From: Harryflintia acetispora
GTDB taxonomy: Bacteria > Bacillota > Clostridia > Oscillospirales > Ruminococcaceae
NCBI GenBank assembly: GCA_004340125.1
Contig: SLUK01000014.1
Span: 1-64,000 of the forward strand
Length of the DNA: 64,000 bases
Reading direction: 5' to 3'
The position numbers and the translations under genes were made by a program. Positions 1 to 8,248 of the stretch are shown one piece after another; the first letter of the stretch is position 1, and the number at the start of each line of letters is the position of its first letter. The notes under the pieces are model-generated. The model saw only the letters and a program-made list of their open reading frames with translations. It did not search any database and was not told the DNA's origin.

Positions 1-96
1 CAGCTCGCTGAAGCTCGCCTCCCGCCATTTCACATGCGTCCCGATGGCCAGGCCACCGTTTTCCAGCTTCTTCTTTAACTCGTCAATTCGGAACAC
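1..96 (-). CDS. HpcH/HpaI-type aldolase, N-terminal fragment cut by window edge
   Basis: Only the first 32 codons are present; the gene runs off the left edge. A GTG start at 96 follows an AAGGAGGGG ribosome binding site. The reading begins MFRIDELKKKLENGG and continues LAIGTHVKWREASFSEL. This resembles the opening helix and first strand of HpcH/HpaI (2-keto-3-deoxy-sugar-acid) aldolases, in which a Lys-rich helix leads into a G-T-hydrophobic strand. Such enzymes cleave 2-keto-3-deoxy acids into pyruvate plus an aldehyde. It is co-directional with the isomerase at 116-1498 and only 19 bases from its stop, so it is probably the distal gene of the same operon. The family call rests on 32 residues and is tentative. 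Confidence 0.5.
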   Translation of the reverse strand, partial: MFRIDELKKKLENGGLAIGTHVKWREASFSEL

Positions 97-115
97 TTCG
101 TCCCCTCCTTCTTGC

Positions 116-1498
116 TCAGACCCTCTCGGGGGTCAGGCCCCCGATCAGGCGGCAGGCCTCCCGCAAGGGTTCGGCCCAGTCGCCGTGGATGGCCGCGATG
201 TGGTGGATGTACGGCCCGCAGACCAGCTTGCGCTCCCAGGCGGGCCAATCGTTCGTCTCGATCCAGAGGTAGTTCCCGCCGGTGGGCGGCCCGTCGGTGC
301 CCGCGGCGTTCTCGACAAAGAGACGGTAATCCCCCCGCTCGTCGTCAAACCGGCAGAGGGTCAGCGTGCCGCCCCGCAGCTCGTATTGCCCTTTGCAGTC
401 CACCACCGCCGGCATGACCCCGGACTTGCACAGCGATTTCGGGAAGGGCCCGCAGTGCCAGAGCAGCTCGGCGTTGTCGTTTTGCGGATGCCGGATGGTC
501 AGGTCGGCCAGGAAGGGCACCCCCTCCCCCCGGCTGACGGCGTAGAGCAGGGCCGCCGAGACCGCGCCGTGGATGTCGCACTCGCAGGCGACGGGCAGGC
601 CCTTTTCGGCGGTGTCGCCGTTGGCGAAGCAGGGCACGATCCCCAGCATATCCGGGAAGGTGTGCCAGCAGTCGGCCGCCAGCGCGTCGAGGTTGTAGCG
701 CCTCGCCAGACGCAGATAGGCGCACTCGAGCGCCGCGATCTTGTCGAGCTGCCCGCCGTCTATGGCCGAGCAATCGGCCTTTTCCGAGATATCCCACACG
801 ACGGCGTCAAACTCCCCGTCCCGCGCGCGCAGCACGTCCTGGACCTCTTCGAGCACCTCGGCCCCGGTGATGGCTACCACGTCGATCCCAAAGCGTTCCA
901 ACAGCCGGTTTTCGTCCACCCGCACGCTCAAAAACTGCCGCGGGCGCACGCTGAGCTGCCCCACCCGCAGCGCGCGCAGCCGCCGGGCCGCGGTGGCGGC
1001 GCCCAGGAAGTCCCGGATTCCCTTTTCCAGCTTCGGGCTGTCCAGCCAGCAGTTTTCGATGTAGGAAAAGGGGATTCCCCGGCGGCTCAGCGCCTTGCCG
1101 CTGACGAACAGGCCGCACTGGGTATCGGTGTGGCGGGTGGCATAGTTTTCTGGCGGCGCGTCGTCGCGCGCTCCCCACAGCAGGGTGGGAACCCCCAGCG
1201 CGGCGGCGAGCTTCGCCACCGCCTCCTCCTGCCCGAAGTTGACGTGCGGCAGGAACAGCGCGTTGACCCCGCGCTCGCGGAAGCGGCGCACCACCGCATC
1301 GATCTCGCCGAGGTCCATCAGCAGTCCGTCCTCGCAGACCCCTTCAAGGTCCACCACCTCGAGATCGGGTATTTTACCGAAGATTTCATAGAGCCTGGGC
1401 ATCACCTTCGCCTTGCTCTCGAGCGCGTATTCGCGCGGCGGGAAAACGTCCCGCCGGGTCGGGGCGACACCGAGCACTACTTTATAATCACCAAACAA
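116..1498 (-). CDS. L-fucose/L-arabinose isomerase-like protein (copy 1)
   Basis: About 460 aa, the usual size for the shorter fucose-isomerase-like proteins (E. coli FucI is about 590). An N-terminal Rossmann-like part carries LPHVNFGQEEAV and LLWGARD. The middle has ACECDIHGA, which holds the Glu/Asp pair expected to bind the catalytic metal, and CGPYIHH near the C-terminus would supply the His. The family interconverts aldoses and ketoses in the cytoplasm. I chose the TTG at 1498 because AAGAAAGG lies nine bases upstream and the start then matches the second copy at 21953; an upstream TTG at 1531 is in frame. The neighbours (aldehyde dehydrogenase, class II aldolase, PfkB kinase) suggest the first step of a ketose-phosphate cleavage pathway. 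The substrate cannot be read from sequence. Confidence 0.8.
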   Translation of the reverse strand: MFGDYKVVLGVAPTRRDVFPPREYALESKAKVMPRLYEIFGKIPDLEVVDLEGVCEDGLLMDLGEIDAVVRRFRERGVNALFLPHVNFGQEEAVAKLAAALGVPTLLWGARDDAPPENYATRHTDTQCGLFVSGKALSRRGIPFSYIENCWLDSPKLEKGIRDFLGAATAARRLRALRVGQLSVRPRQFLSVRVDENRLLERFGIDVVAITGAEVLEEVQDVLRARDGEFDAVVWDISEKADCSAIDGGQLDKIAALECAYLRLARRYNLDALAADCWHTFPDMLGIVPCFANGDTAEKGLPVACECDIHGAVSAALLYAVSRGEGVPFLADLTIRHPQNDNAELLWHCGPFPKSLCKSGVMPAVVDCKGQYELRGGTLTLCRFDDERGDYRLFVENAAGTDGPPTGGNYLWIETNDWPAWERKLVCGPYIHHIAAIHGDWAEPLREACRLIGGLTPERV

Positions 1499-1528
1499 CG
1501 GATACACCCTTTCTTGTCTTAAATGATC

Positions 1529-1559
1529 CAATCATGGGGGTCTGTGACCCCCATGATTG
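1529..1559. other. Perfect 14-bp stem-loop between aldehyde dehydrogenase and isomerase genes
   Basis: Positions 1529-1542 pair perfectly with 1546-1559 around a TGT loop. No T-run follows on the minus strand, so it is better read as an mRNA processing or stabilising hairpin, or an operator, than as an intrinsic terminator. The right arm is also part of an 18-bp direct repeat (1546-1563 and 1578-1595, one mismatch). Confidence 0.6.
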
Positions 1560-1606
1560 CGCACTAGCCTCTTCGGCGACCCCTATGATTGCGCATATCG
1601 GGCGCG

Positions 1607-3037
1607 CTAGCGCACGTAGCGGATCGCAACCGTTTTTTCCTGCGACATGGTCAGCAGGCTGTAGCGCCCGCCCTCGCGCCCGAGGCCGCTCATCTTGTAG
1701 CCGCCGAACGGGATTTCCGGCCCGCGCCAGGTCGAGCAGCCGTTTAGCACCACCGTCCCGGCCTGCAGCTTTGAGGCCACCCGCAGCGCCCGGATCATAT
1801 CCCCGCTCATGCACCCGGCGTTGAGGCCGTAGCTGGTCTGGTTGGCGAGTGCGAGCGCCTCCTCCTCGGTATCGAACCCGATGATCGGGAAGACCGGCCC
1901 GAAGATCTCCATGTCCTTGGCCACGTCCATGTCCGGGGTCACGTCCACGAGCACCGCCGGGGTGAGGAAGGCGCCCTTGCGCTCCCCGCCGCAGAGGAGC
2001 TTCGCCCCCTGGCGCACCGTATGGGCGATCTGCTCCTCGACCTCCTTGGCCGCGCGCTCGTTGATCAAGGTGCCAACGTCGGTCGCCGGGTCGGCCGGGT
2101 CGCCGGTTTTAAAGCCCGTGAGCCACTGGACCAGTTTCTCTGCAAAGGCGTTCTTGACCGAGTTGTGGACGATGTACCGCTTGGAGGCGCAGCAGGTCTG
2201 CCCGCAGTTGCGCAGGCGCATCCAGCACTCCTGCACCGCGTGATCCAGGTCCGCATCTCCGAAGATGACGAACGGGTCGTTGCCGCCCAACTCCATGATC
2301 ATCCGGTGCAGATAGAGCGCCGAATTGCGGCAGATTTCGATCCCCACCTCGGTCGAGCCGGTGAAGGAAATCGCGTCCACCTTCTCTGAGCGCACCACCA
2401 TGTCCCCCACGTCCGCCCCATGGCCGGTGACGATCTGGGCAACGTCGCCCGGAACGCCGGCCTCGATCAGCAGCTCGGTGTAGCGGATCAGCGAGAGGGT
2501 CACGTCGGTCGGGGGCTTGATGACCACGCTGTTGCCCATGACCAGCGCGGCGGCCACCTTCTGGGTCAGGGTGTCGAAGGGGAAGTTGAAGGGTGCTATG
2601 CACGCCACCACCCCCAACGGCTCGTAGCGGGTGAACTGCACGTCGCCCATGCAGCCGGCCGCCGACAGGTCCATGAACGAGCTGCCGGCGAGATGCCGCG
2701 CCTCCTCGCAGAGGTTTTTAAAGATTTCCACCGTCACGTCCAGGTCCTCGCCGCACTGCCGGATCGGCTTGCCCATCTCGGCGCAGAGCAGTGCGCACAG
2801 CTCGTCCCGGTGCGCCTCAAAGACCCGCGGCACGTTTTCCAAAACCGCCGTGCGCGCGTCCATCGACATCGCGCCCCAGCGCTCCGCCCCCTGCCGCGCC
2901 AGCGTGAGGCAGCGCTCCACATCCTCTTTCCCGGCGCTCGGGAAGGTGCCGATCACCTCGCCTGTCGCGGGATTAATCGCATTGAGCACCTCCCCGCCCG
3001 CCGCCGGGCATTTCTTTCCACCGATAAGCATTTCCAT
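1607..3037 (-). CDS. NAD(P)-dependent aldehyde dehydrogenase
   Basis: A 476-aa protein of standard length for the ALDH superfamily. NPATGEVIG opens the N-terminus, IAPFNFPFD and VIKPPTDV mark the cofactor-binding part, FTGSTEVG is the nucleotide-site loop, MELGGNDP holds the general base Glu (about residue 249), and GQTCCASKR holds the catalytic Cys (about residue 282). EIFGPVFPI and PFGGYKMSG lie near the C-terminus. It oxidises an aldehyde to the acid in the cytoplasm. Next to a class II aldolase the likely substrate is the short aldehyde released by cleavage (glycolaldehyde or lactaldehyde type), which is inference. The ATG at 3037 has GGGAG upstream; earlier in-frame codons overlap the previous gene and lack a site. 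The order on the minus strand is kinase, aldolase, this gene, isomerase. Confidence 0.9.
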   Translation of the reverse strand: MEMLIGGKKCPAAGGEVLNAINPATGEVIGTFPSAGKEDVERCLTLARQGAERWGAMSMDARTAVLENVPRVFEAHRDELCALLCAEMGKPIRQCGEDLDVTVEIFKNLCEEARHLAGSSFMDLSAAGCMGDVQFTRYEPLGVVACIAPFNFPFDTLTQKVAAALVMGNSVVIKPPTDVTLSLIRYTELLIEAGVPGDVAQIVTGHGADVGDMVVRSEKVDAISFTGSTEVGIEICRNSALYLHRMIMELGGNDPFVIFGDADLDHAVQECWMRLRNCGQTCCASKRYIVHNSVKNAFAEKLVQWLTGFKTGDPADPATDVGTLINERAAKEVEEQIAHTVRQGAKLLCGGERKGAFLTPAVLVDVTPDMDVAKDMEIFGPVFPIIGFDTEEEALALANQTSYGLNAGCMSGDMIRALRVASKLQAGTVVLNGCSTWRGPEIPFGGYKMSGLGREGGRYSLLTMSQEKTVAIRYVR

Positions 3038-3059
3038 CTTCGTTTCTCCCTTCTGTTCT

Positions 3060-3890
3060 CTAGGCTTTGTTTTGGCTGCCGAACAGGGCGATCTTGTGCA
3101 TCGCCTCGTCATGCACCGCCCGCTGCACCTCGGCGCAGAGCTCCAGGTAATTAAGCCCCGCGGCCCGCTGGCGCACCCGTCCGATCGCCGCCTGCGCCAG
3201 GTCGGTGTGGATGTTGACCTTGCAAATCCCACGCTGCACACAGGCGTGAAACTGCCCGTCCGTCAGGCCCGACCCGCCGTGGAGCACCAGCGGCTTGTCG
3301 GTGGCGGCGGCGATCCGTTCCAGCACGTCGAGACGCAGGTTCGGCACCGCCGTGTAGACCCCGTGCGCCGTCCCGATCGAGATGGCCAGCGCGTCCACCC
3401 CGGTGCGCGCGAGGAACTCGCCCGCCTCCTGCGGGTCGGTGTAGGCCGCGCCGTCGTTTTGCACGGCGCCCACCGAGACGTGCCCGAGCTCGCTCTCCAC
3501 CGAAATCCCCTTCGGGCGGCAGAGTCCAACCGCCCTTTTCGTCTGCGCGATGTTCTCCTCCAGCGGGAGGTTGGATACGTCGAGCATCACCGAGGTGTAA
3601 CCCGACTTTACCGCCCGCTCGATGAGCGAAAGCTCAAAGGCATGGTCGAGGTGGATGCACACCGGGATATGGTAGCGCTCCGCCACCGAGCGCACCATGC
3701 CCGGGAACTCCTCGAGCTTCATCACCGGCGAGAAGCCCTCGCCGTAGGCCACGATCAGGGGCGAGCGGGCCTCCTCGGCCGCCGCGAGCACCCCGTGCAG
3801 CATGGACAGGTCGAACACGTTCATGTGCGGCACGGCATAATGCCCCGCCCGCGTCCCCTCAAGGATTTCAGAAAGCGTTACCAGTTTCAT
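3060..3890 (-). CDS. Class II ketose-bisphosphate / fructose-bisphosphate aldolase family
   Basis: A 276-aa zinc-dependent aldolase. HLDHA (about residues 80-84) supplies the catalytic Asp and first zinc His. SVESELGH (about 130-137), IGTAHG (about 172-177) and VLHGGSG (about 202-208) supply the further metal-binding and phosphate-loop residues of the family. It reversibly cleaves a ketose phosphate to dihydroxyacetone phosphate and an aldehyde. The start at 3890 follows GGGGAG and overlaps the end of the PfkB kinase gene by 23 bases, so the two are translationally coupled. That coupling makes the kinase product its probable substrate. Tagatose-, fructose- or other ketose-phosphate specificity cannot be decided here. 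Confidence 0.9.
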   Translation of the reverse strand: MKLVTLSEILEGTRAGHYAVPHMNVFDLSMLHGVLAAAEEARSPLIVAYGEGFSPVMKLEEFPGMVRSVAERYHIPVCIHLDHAFELSLIERAVKSGYTSVMLDVSNLPLEENIAQTKRAVGLCRPKGISVESELGHVSVGAVQNDGAAYTDPQEAGEFLARTGVDALAISIGTAHGVYTAVPNLRLDVLERIAAATDKPLVLHGGSGLTDGQFHACVQRGICKVNIHTDLAQAAIGRVRQRAAGLNYLELCAEVQRAVHDEAMHKIALFGSQNKA

Positions 3891-4836
3891 CTTCGTTACT
3901 CCCCTTCATCAGTTTCATCGCCTGTTCGAGGCCCTTAAGACCGCCCGCGGCGCCATGCGCCGTGGTGGACAGGGCCCCCGCCGCCGCGGCCAGCCGCGCG
4001 CATTGCCTATCGCTCCAGCCGAAGGACAGCCCCGCCAAAAAACCGGCCACGAAGTTGTCCCCCGCGCCCACGGTGTCCACGACCGGGACCGGGTAGGCGG
4101 GGACCATGAGCTCCCGTCCCCCCGCCGCCAGCAGGCAGCCCCGCGCGCCGAGCTTTAAGACCACCCCGCGCGCCCCCGCCGCTTGCAGGGCGCGTGCCGC
4201 TAAGCGCGGCTCCCGCTCCCCGGTGAGCACCGACGCCTCGCCGATACTCGGCAAAAACCAATCCAGCTGCCGGATCACCGGCAGCAGCTGGGCCGTCATC
4301 TCATTTTGGTCGTAGTCCCCCGGCGGCAGTACGGCGTCCGCCGCAGTGAGCACGCCCTGCGCCCTGGCCCGGCGGCAGACCTCGCCGAGGCCCGGAAAGT
4401 CCATCCCCGAATGGGGCATGAGGCTGCCGATGCAAAACACCTTGGCGCGCGCGATCATCCCCTCGTCGAGCATGTCGGCCTGCAGCGCGTTGCCGCCGCT
4501 CTGGAAGGACCAGAACCGGTGCTCCCCGCCGGGGAGCAGGTTGACGGCCGACAGGGTGGTGCGCCCGCTGCGGCGCACCGCACCGACGTTTACCCCGGCA
4601 CGGCGCAGCAGAGTCAGCAGCAGCTCGCCGCCGAGATCCTCCCCCAGCTGGCCGAGGAAGCCCACCGATACCCCGAGCCGGCGCAGGGCCAGCGCTTCGT
4701 TGAGCGCGTCCCCGCCGGCCGCGAGCGTGGCGCCCTGCAGCGGGCCGTCATGCTCCAGCATGGACGGGCGCACCGTATCGAGCAGCACATCCACCACCGC
4801 GTGGCCCGCGCAGACCACCTGCAATTTTTCTTCCAT
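3868..4836 (-). CDS. PfkB-family carbohydrate kinase
   Basis: About 322 aa, typical for ribokinase/PfkB sugar kinases. The N-terminal strand VVCAGHAVVDV is followed by the substrate-binding AAGGDALNEALAL motif. DTVGAGDNFVAGF near residue 250 is the PfkB signature with the catalytic Asp and anion hole. It phosphorylates a sugar or ketose with ATP. I chose the ATG at 4836 because AGAAGG sits eight bases upstream; an in-frame ATG at 4893 would add 19 residues but has no recognisable site. It is the first gene of the minus-strand catabolic operon and is divergent from the YesN-type regulator. The stop lies inside the aldolase gene, indicating coupling. Confidence 0.87.
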   Translation of the reverse strand: MEEKLQVVCAGHAVVDVLLDTVRPSMLEHDGPLQGATLAAGGDALNEALALRRLGVSVGFLGQLGEDLGGELLLTLLRRAGVNVGAVRRSGRTTLSAVNLLPGGEHRFWSFQSGGNALQADMLDEGMIARAKVFCIGSLMPHSGMDFPGLGEVCRRARAQGVLTAADAVLPPGDYDQNEMTAQLLPVIRQLDWFLPSIGEASVLTGEREPRLAARALQAAGARGVVLKLGARGCLLAAGGRELMVPAYPVPVVDTVGAGDNFVAGFLAGLSFGWSDRQCARLAAAAGALSTTAHGAAGGLKGLEQAMKLMKGSNEDETGNAF

Positions 4837-4947
4837 CTCCGACACCTTCTCCCGATATTTGACAAGCTCTGTTTTTTCGGCTAAGCTAACCATATTCGCA
4901 GAATTGTATTAAATATTTTTGGTATATCCTACCAATTGGAGGCCGTT

Positions 4948-6447
4948 ATGATCCGTGTCGCCGTCATCGAGGACAACTACTACACCCGCCAGGCGATCCT
5001 GCGCGCCATCGACTGGGCGGCGCTCGGCTGCGTGGTGGTGGGCGAGGCCCCGGACGGTCTGGAGGGCGAGCGGCTGATCCGCAGGGAGAGCCCCCAGATC
5101 GTCGTCACCGACATCCGCATGCCCGGCTACAGCGGGATCGAAATGGTGCAAAACCTCAGCGCCCTCCCATCTCCGCCCAAGGTGATCGCGGTGACCGGCT
5201 ACCAGAGCTTCGCCTACGCCCAGTCGTTTTTAAAGCTGGGTGCGGTGGATTACCTGTTAAAGCCCCTGAAAACCGAGGAGCTCTGCGAGGCGGTGCGCCG
5301 GGCGGTCGGCCTCATCCGGCAGGAGGAGGAAGCCAAGGAGGAGCTTTCCTCGCTGCATACCGAGCTCTCCCGCTCGCGCCTCTCCCTGCGCGCACAAGCG
5401 CTTTTTGCGCTGCTGCTCGACTCCTCCGGGAAGGAAGAGGAGCTGCGCCTTCGCCTGCAAAAGGCCGGGATCGCCCCCGCCGTCTACGCCGTGGCCAAGC
5501 TAATTATCCCGGGCGTGCCCGCGCTCGAAGGGCTGCTACCGGCGCTCGAGCGCGGCTACTCGCTGAAAATATGCTACCTCGCCCCCGAGCGCCAGCTCTT
5601 TTTGTGGAGCGAACGCCCCGTTTCCCCCGAGCGCTTTTGCGCCCGCGCGCTCGAGGCTATGGGGTCCCTGCGCCAGAAGCTGGGCGAGTGCCAGATCGGC
5701 CTGAGCCGTCCGGCGAAGGAGCTGCGCCAGGCCGACGGCTGCTGCGACCGCGCCAAGGGCGCGGCCGAGGCGCTGCGCCTGCGGGGCGAAGCGGCCGTCT
5801 CCCTCGCCGCTGCGCGCGAGGAGGGCGAGCTGCCCGAAGCGCCGGACATCGCCGGGCTTTGCCGATCGCTGCTCGCCCCGGGCGAGCCCGCAGCGCTCGC
5901 CCGGACGGCCGTGGGCGGGATCGTCGAGAGCACCGGGAGCATCTACGCCATGCAAAACTGCCTGATCCAGCTGTGCCAGGCGCTGTTGCGCGAGCGCCCG
6001 GACAAGGACAAAGAGCTGCCGCGGCAGGTGATCCGCAAAATCCGGGATCTTTCCAGTGCCGGGGAGGCCGCGCAGTTCCTGGAAGAATTCCTGGCCCCGC
6101 TGCGGGAGCGGGAGCAGTATGAGGAGTGCTCCCCCCTGGTGCGCGCGGCGCTTAGCTATATCGGCTCGCACTACCAGGAGGAGATCACCCTGCAAACCCT
6201 GGCCGACACCTTCTTCCTCGCCCCGGCCTACCTGAGCACCCTCATCAAGCGCCAGACCGGCAAGGGGTTCGTCGACCTGCTCACCGGGGTGCGCATCGAG
6301 CGCGCCAAGGAGCTGCTGCGCGACGTGAGGCTGCAGGTGCAGCAGGTGTCGCAGCAGGTGGGCTACCGGGATTACGCCTACTTCTACCAGGTCTTTAAAA
6401 AGCAGACCGGCCTCTCCCCCAAGGAGTACCGCCAGCAAAATTGTTGA
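4948..6447 (+). CDS. YesN-type response regulator, REC plus AraC DNA-binding domain
   Basis: About 499 aa. Residues 1-120 form a receiver domain with acidic residues in VAVIEDNYYT, the phospho-acceptor Asp in VVTDIRMPG and the conserved Lys in YLLKPLK. A long linker of about 270 residues leads to a C-terminal AraC/XylS double helix-turn-helix (from LVRAALSYIGSHY to GLSPKEYRQQ). Such proteins activate sugar-uptake operons when phosphorylated by a YesM kinase. The ATG at 4948 is preceded by TTGGAGG; an upstream TTG overlaps that site. It is divergent from the kinase/aldolase operon and lies 31 bases before its cognate kinase gene, so both flanks are likely targets. Confidence 0.92.
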   Translation: MIRVAVIEDNYYTRQAILRAIDWAALGCVVVGEAPDGLEGERLIRRESPQIVVTDIRMPGYSGIEMVQNLSALPSPPKVIAVTGYQSFAYAQSFLKLGAVDYLLKPLKTEELCEAVRRAVGLIRQEEEAKEELSSLHTELSRSRLSLRAQALFALLLDSSGKEEELRLRLQKAGIAPAVYAVAKLIIPGVPALEGLLPALERGYSLKICYLAPERQLFLWSERPVSPERFCARALEAMGSLRQKLGECQIGLSRPAKELRQADGCCDRAKGAAEALRLRGEAAVSLAAAREEGELPEAPDIAGLCRSLLAPGEPAALARTAVGGIVESTGSIYAMQNCLIQLCQALLRERPDKDKELPRQVIRKIRDLSSAGEAAQFLEEFLAPLREREQYEECSPLVRAALSYIGSHYQEEITLQTLADTFFLAPAYLSTLIKRQTGKGFVDLLTGVRIERAKELLRDVRLQVQQVSQQVGYRDYAYFYQVFKKQTGLSPKEYRQQNC

Positions 6448-6478
6448 GCCTCCGCGCTTTGGAAAGGAGCCCTTCCCG

Positions 6479-8248
6479 ATGAAATGCCTCTATTCCCGCT
6501 TCCTCGATCTGAGCTTGCGCACCAAGCTGCTCGTCTCCTTTTTGCTGGTGATGGCGACCCTGGTCACCGTCACCGGGGCGACCAACTATGCGCTGAGCTA
6601 CAACATCAACCGCAGCCTCGCGCTGCGCTACACCAACGCGGCCAACGCCCAGATGATCATGAGCCTGGAGCAGCGCACCCAGGACATCGAGGACACCCTG
6701 TTTTTGCAAACCCAGTCCCCCGGCCTGCTGCGCGCGCTCGGCGCGGCGCAGGGGGCGACGGAGGACTTCTCCAACCGCCAGCGCCTGGTGGCCGAGCTCG
6801 AAAGCCTGCTGCACGCCTCGGACTACTACGACTATGTGCTGCTGATGGACGGGGGCGGGCGGCTCTATGAGCTGACCAAGCGCTCGAAGGAGGATCTGCC
6901 GGATCTCGACTTGGCAGCGCTGCAGCAGGAGCTCTATGCCCTGCGCGGCTCCTGCTCCTGGACCCAGGACGGCGACACCATCCGGGTGGGACGCTCCATC
7001 ATCAGCGCGCAAAACTTGCAGGACCTCGGGACCATCGTGGTGGGGATCCCCGCCAGCGCCTTCGAGGGGTTCTATTCGGACGTGCGGGACTCCTCGATCG
7101 ACTCCACCGCCTTTTACAACGCCCAGGGCGAGCCGATCTTCGCGGTCGAGCCCGGCGACCCCGCGCTGCAGCGCCTGGCCTATGAAACCTATTTGCAGGG
7201 CGGCGGCACGCGCGAGCCGAGCTTCTCCACCCTCGACTACGGCGGTGAGAGTTACCTCGTCACCGGCATGAGCAGCCGGCGGCAGGACTGGAAGCTGGTC
7301 AACGTGATCGACACCCGCTTCATCGCGCGGGATTTGCGGATCATCCTGCGCACCATCTTCCTGCTGTGCGGGGTGCTGCTGCTCTTCGCGGTGCTCATCG
7401 CGGTGCTCATCTCCCGCAGCATGACCGAGAACGTGGACATTTTGATGAAGAACATCGACATCATCGCCAGCGGCGACTGGGGGGGCAAGGTGGTGCCAAC
7501 CAGCCGCGACGAGATCGGGCGGCTGGCGCTGCGCTTCGATTTCATGCGCGAGCGGATCATCGCCCTGGGCGAGCAGGTCGCGAGCGAGCGGGAGGACCGC
7601 AAGGCGCAGGAGCTCCGGCTGCTCGAGGCGCGCTACGCCGCGCTGCGCAGCCAATATAACCCCCACTTTCTCTACAACGTCCTCGACTCGATCTCCAGCC
7701 TCGCGCTGCTGCGCGGGGAGGAGGAGATCAGCTCGATGATCATCATGCTCACCGACATGCTGCGCGCGAGCGTGAGCCGCACCGCCCCCGCGGCCCCCCT
7801 GCGCGACGAGGTGGAATATGTCTCCAAGTTCACCACCCTCTATGAGCAGATCTACCAGGGGAACGTGGGCTTCACCTACGACGTGCCAAGCGGGCTGATG
7901 GGGATGGAGGCCCCCTCCTTCGTGCTGCAGCCGCTGGTGGAAAACGCCGTGCTGCACGGGATCGAACGCAAGAGCGGGGTGGGCCAGGTGCTGATCCACG
8001 CCGAGGAGCGCGCGGGGGACCTGGTCCTCACCGTGGTGGACAACGGCGCGGGCTTCGAGCTGCCGCCGGACGAGGCGCTCGTCCCCCGCCCCGCCGGGGG
8101 CGGGCACCATGCCCACATTGGGCTGTATAACGTCCAGGAGCGCATCCGCCTGCGCTACGGCGAGGGGTACGGCCTCTTTATCGAATCGAAGCCGGGGGCG
8201 GGCACCAAGGTCGAAGTGCGCCTGCCGCTGCGCCCCTATGCGGACTAA
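6479..8248 (+). CDS. YesM-type sensor histidine kinase
   Basis: A 589-aa membrane kinase. A first transmembrane helix (about residues 17-38) and a second (about 285-308, LLCGVLLLFAVLIAVLI) enclose an extracellular sensor. A HAMP linker follows (SRDEIGRLALRFDFM). The His_kinase domain carries the phospho-acceptor His in SQYNPHFLYNVLDS. The ATPase part has the N-box LQPLVENAVLHGIE and a G-rich box near DNGAGFELP. AAGGAG lies before the ATG. With the upstream YesN protein it forms a two-component system that presumably senses an extracellular carbohydrate. Its stop overlaps by four bases the stop of the convergent alcohol dehydrogenase gene. Confidence 0.93.
   Translation: MKCLYSRFLDLSLRTKLLVSFLLVMATLVTVTGATNYALSYNINRSLALRYTNAANAQMIMSLEQRTQDIEDTLFLQTQSPGLLRALGAAQGATEDFSNRQRLVAELESLLHASDYYDYVLLMDGGGRLYELTKRSKEDLPDLDLAALQQELYALRGSCSWTQDGDTIRVGRSIISAQNLQDLGTIVVGIPASAFEGFYSDVRDSSIDSTAFYNAQGEPIFAVEPGDPALQRLAYETYLQGGGTREPSFSTLDYGGESYLVTGMSSRRQDWKLVNVIDTRFIARDLRIILRTIFLLCGVLLLFAVLIAVLISRSMTENVDILMKNIDIIASGDWGGKVVPTSRDEIGRLALRFDFMRERIIALGEQVASEREDRKAQELRLLEARYAALRSQYNPHFLYNVLDSISSLALLRGEEEISSMIIMLTDMLRASVSRTAPAAPLRDEVEYVSKFTTLYEQIYQGNVGFTYDVPSGLMGMEAPSFVLQPLVENAVLHGIERKSGVGQVLIHAEERAGDLVLTVVDNGAGFELPPDEALVPRPAGGGHHAHIGLYNVQERIRLRYGEGYGLFIESKPGAGTKVEVRLPLRPYAD

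Noticed and set aside
44..1522. Long plus-strand open frame of about 490 codons opposite the first isomerase gene
   Set aside because: It is the antisense shadow of a clear enzyme gene; its translation has no domain logic and is Pro/Arg/Gly/Ala-rich, as expected from GC-rich codon third positions.
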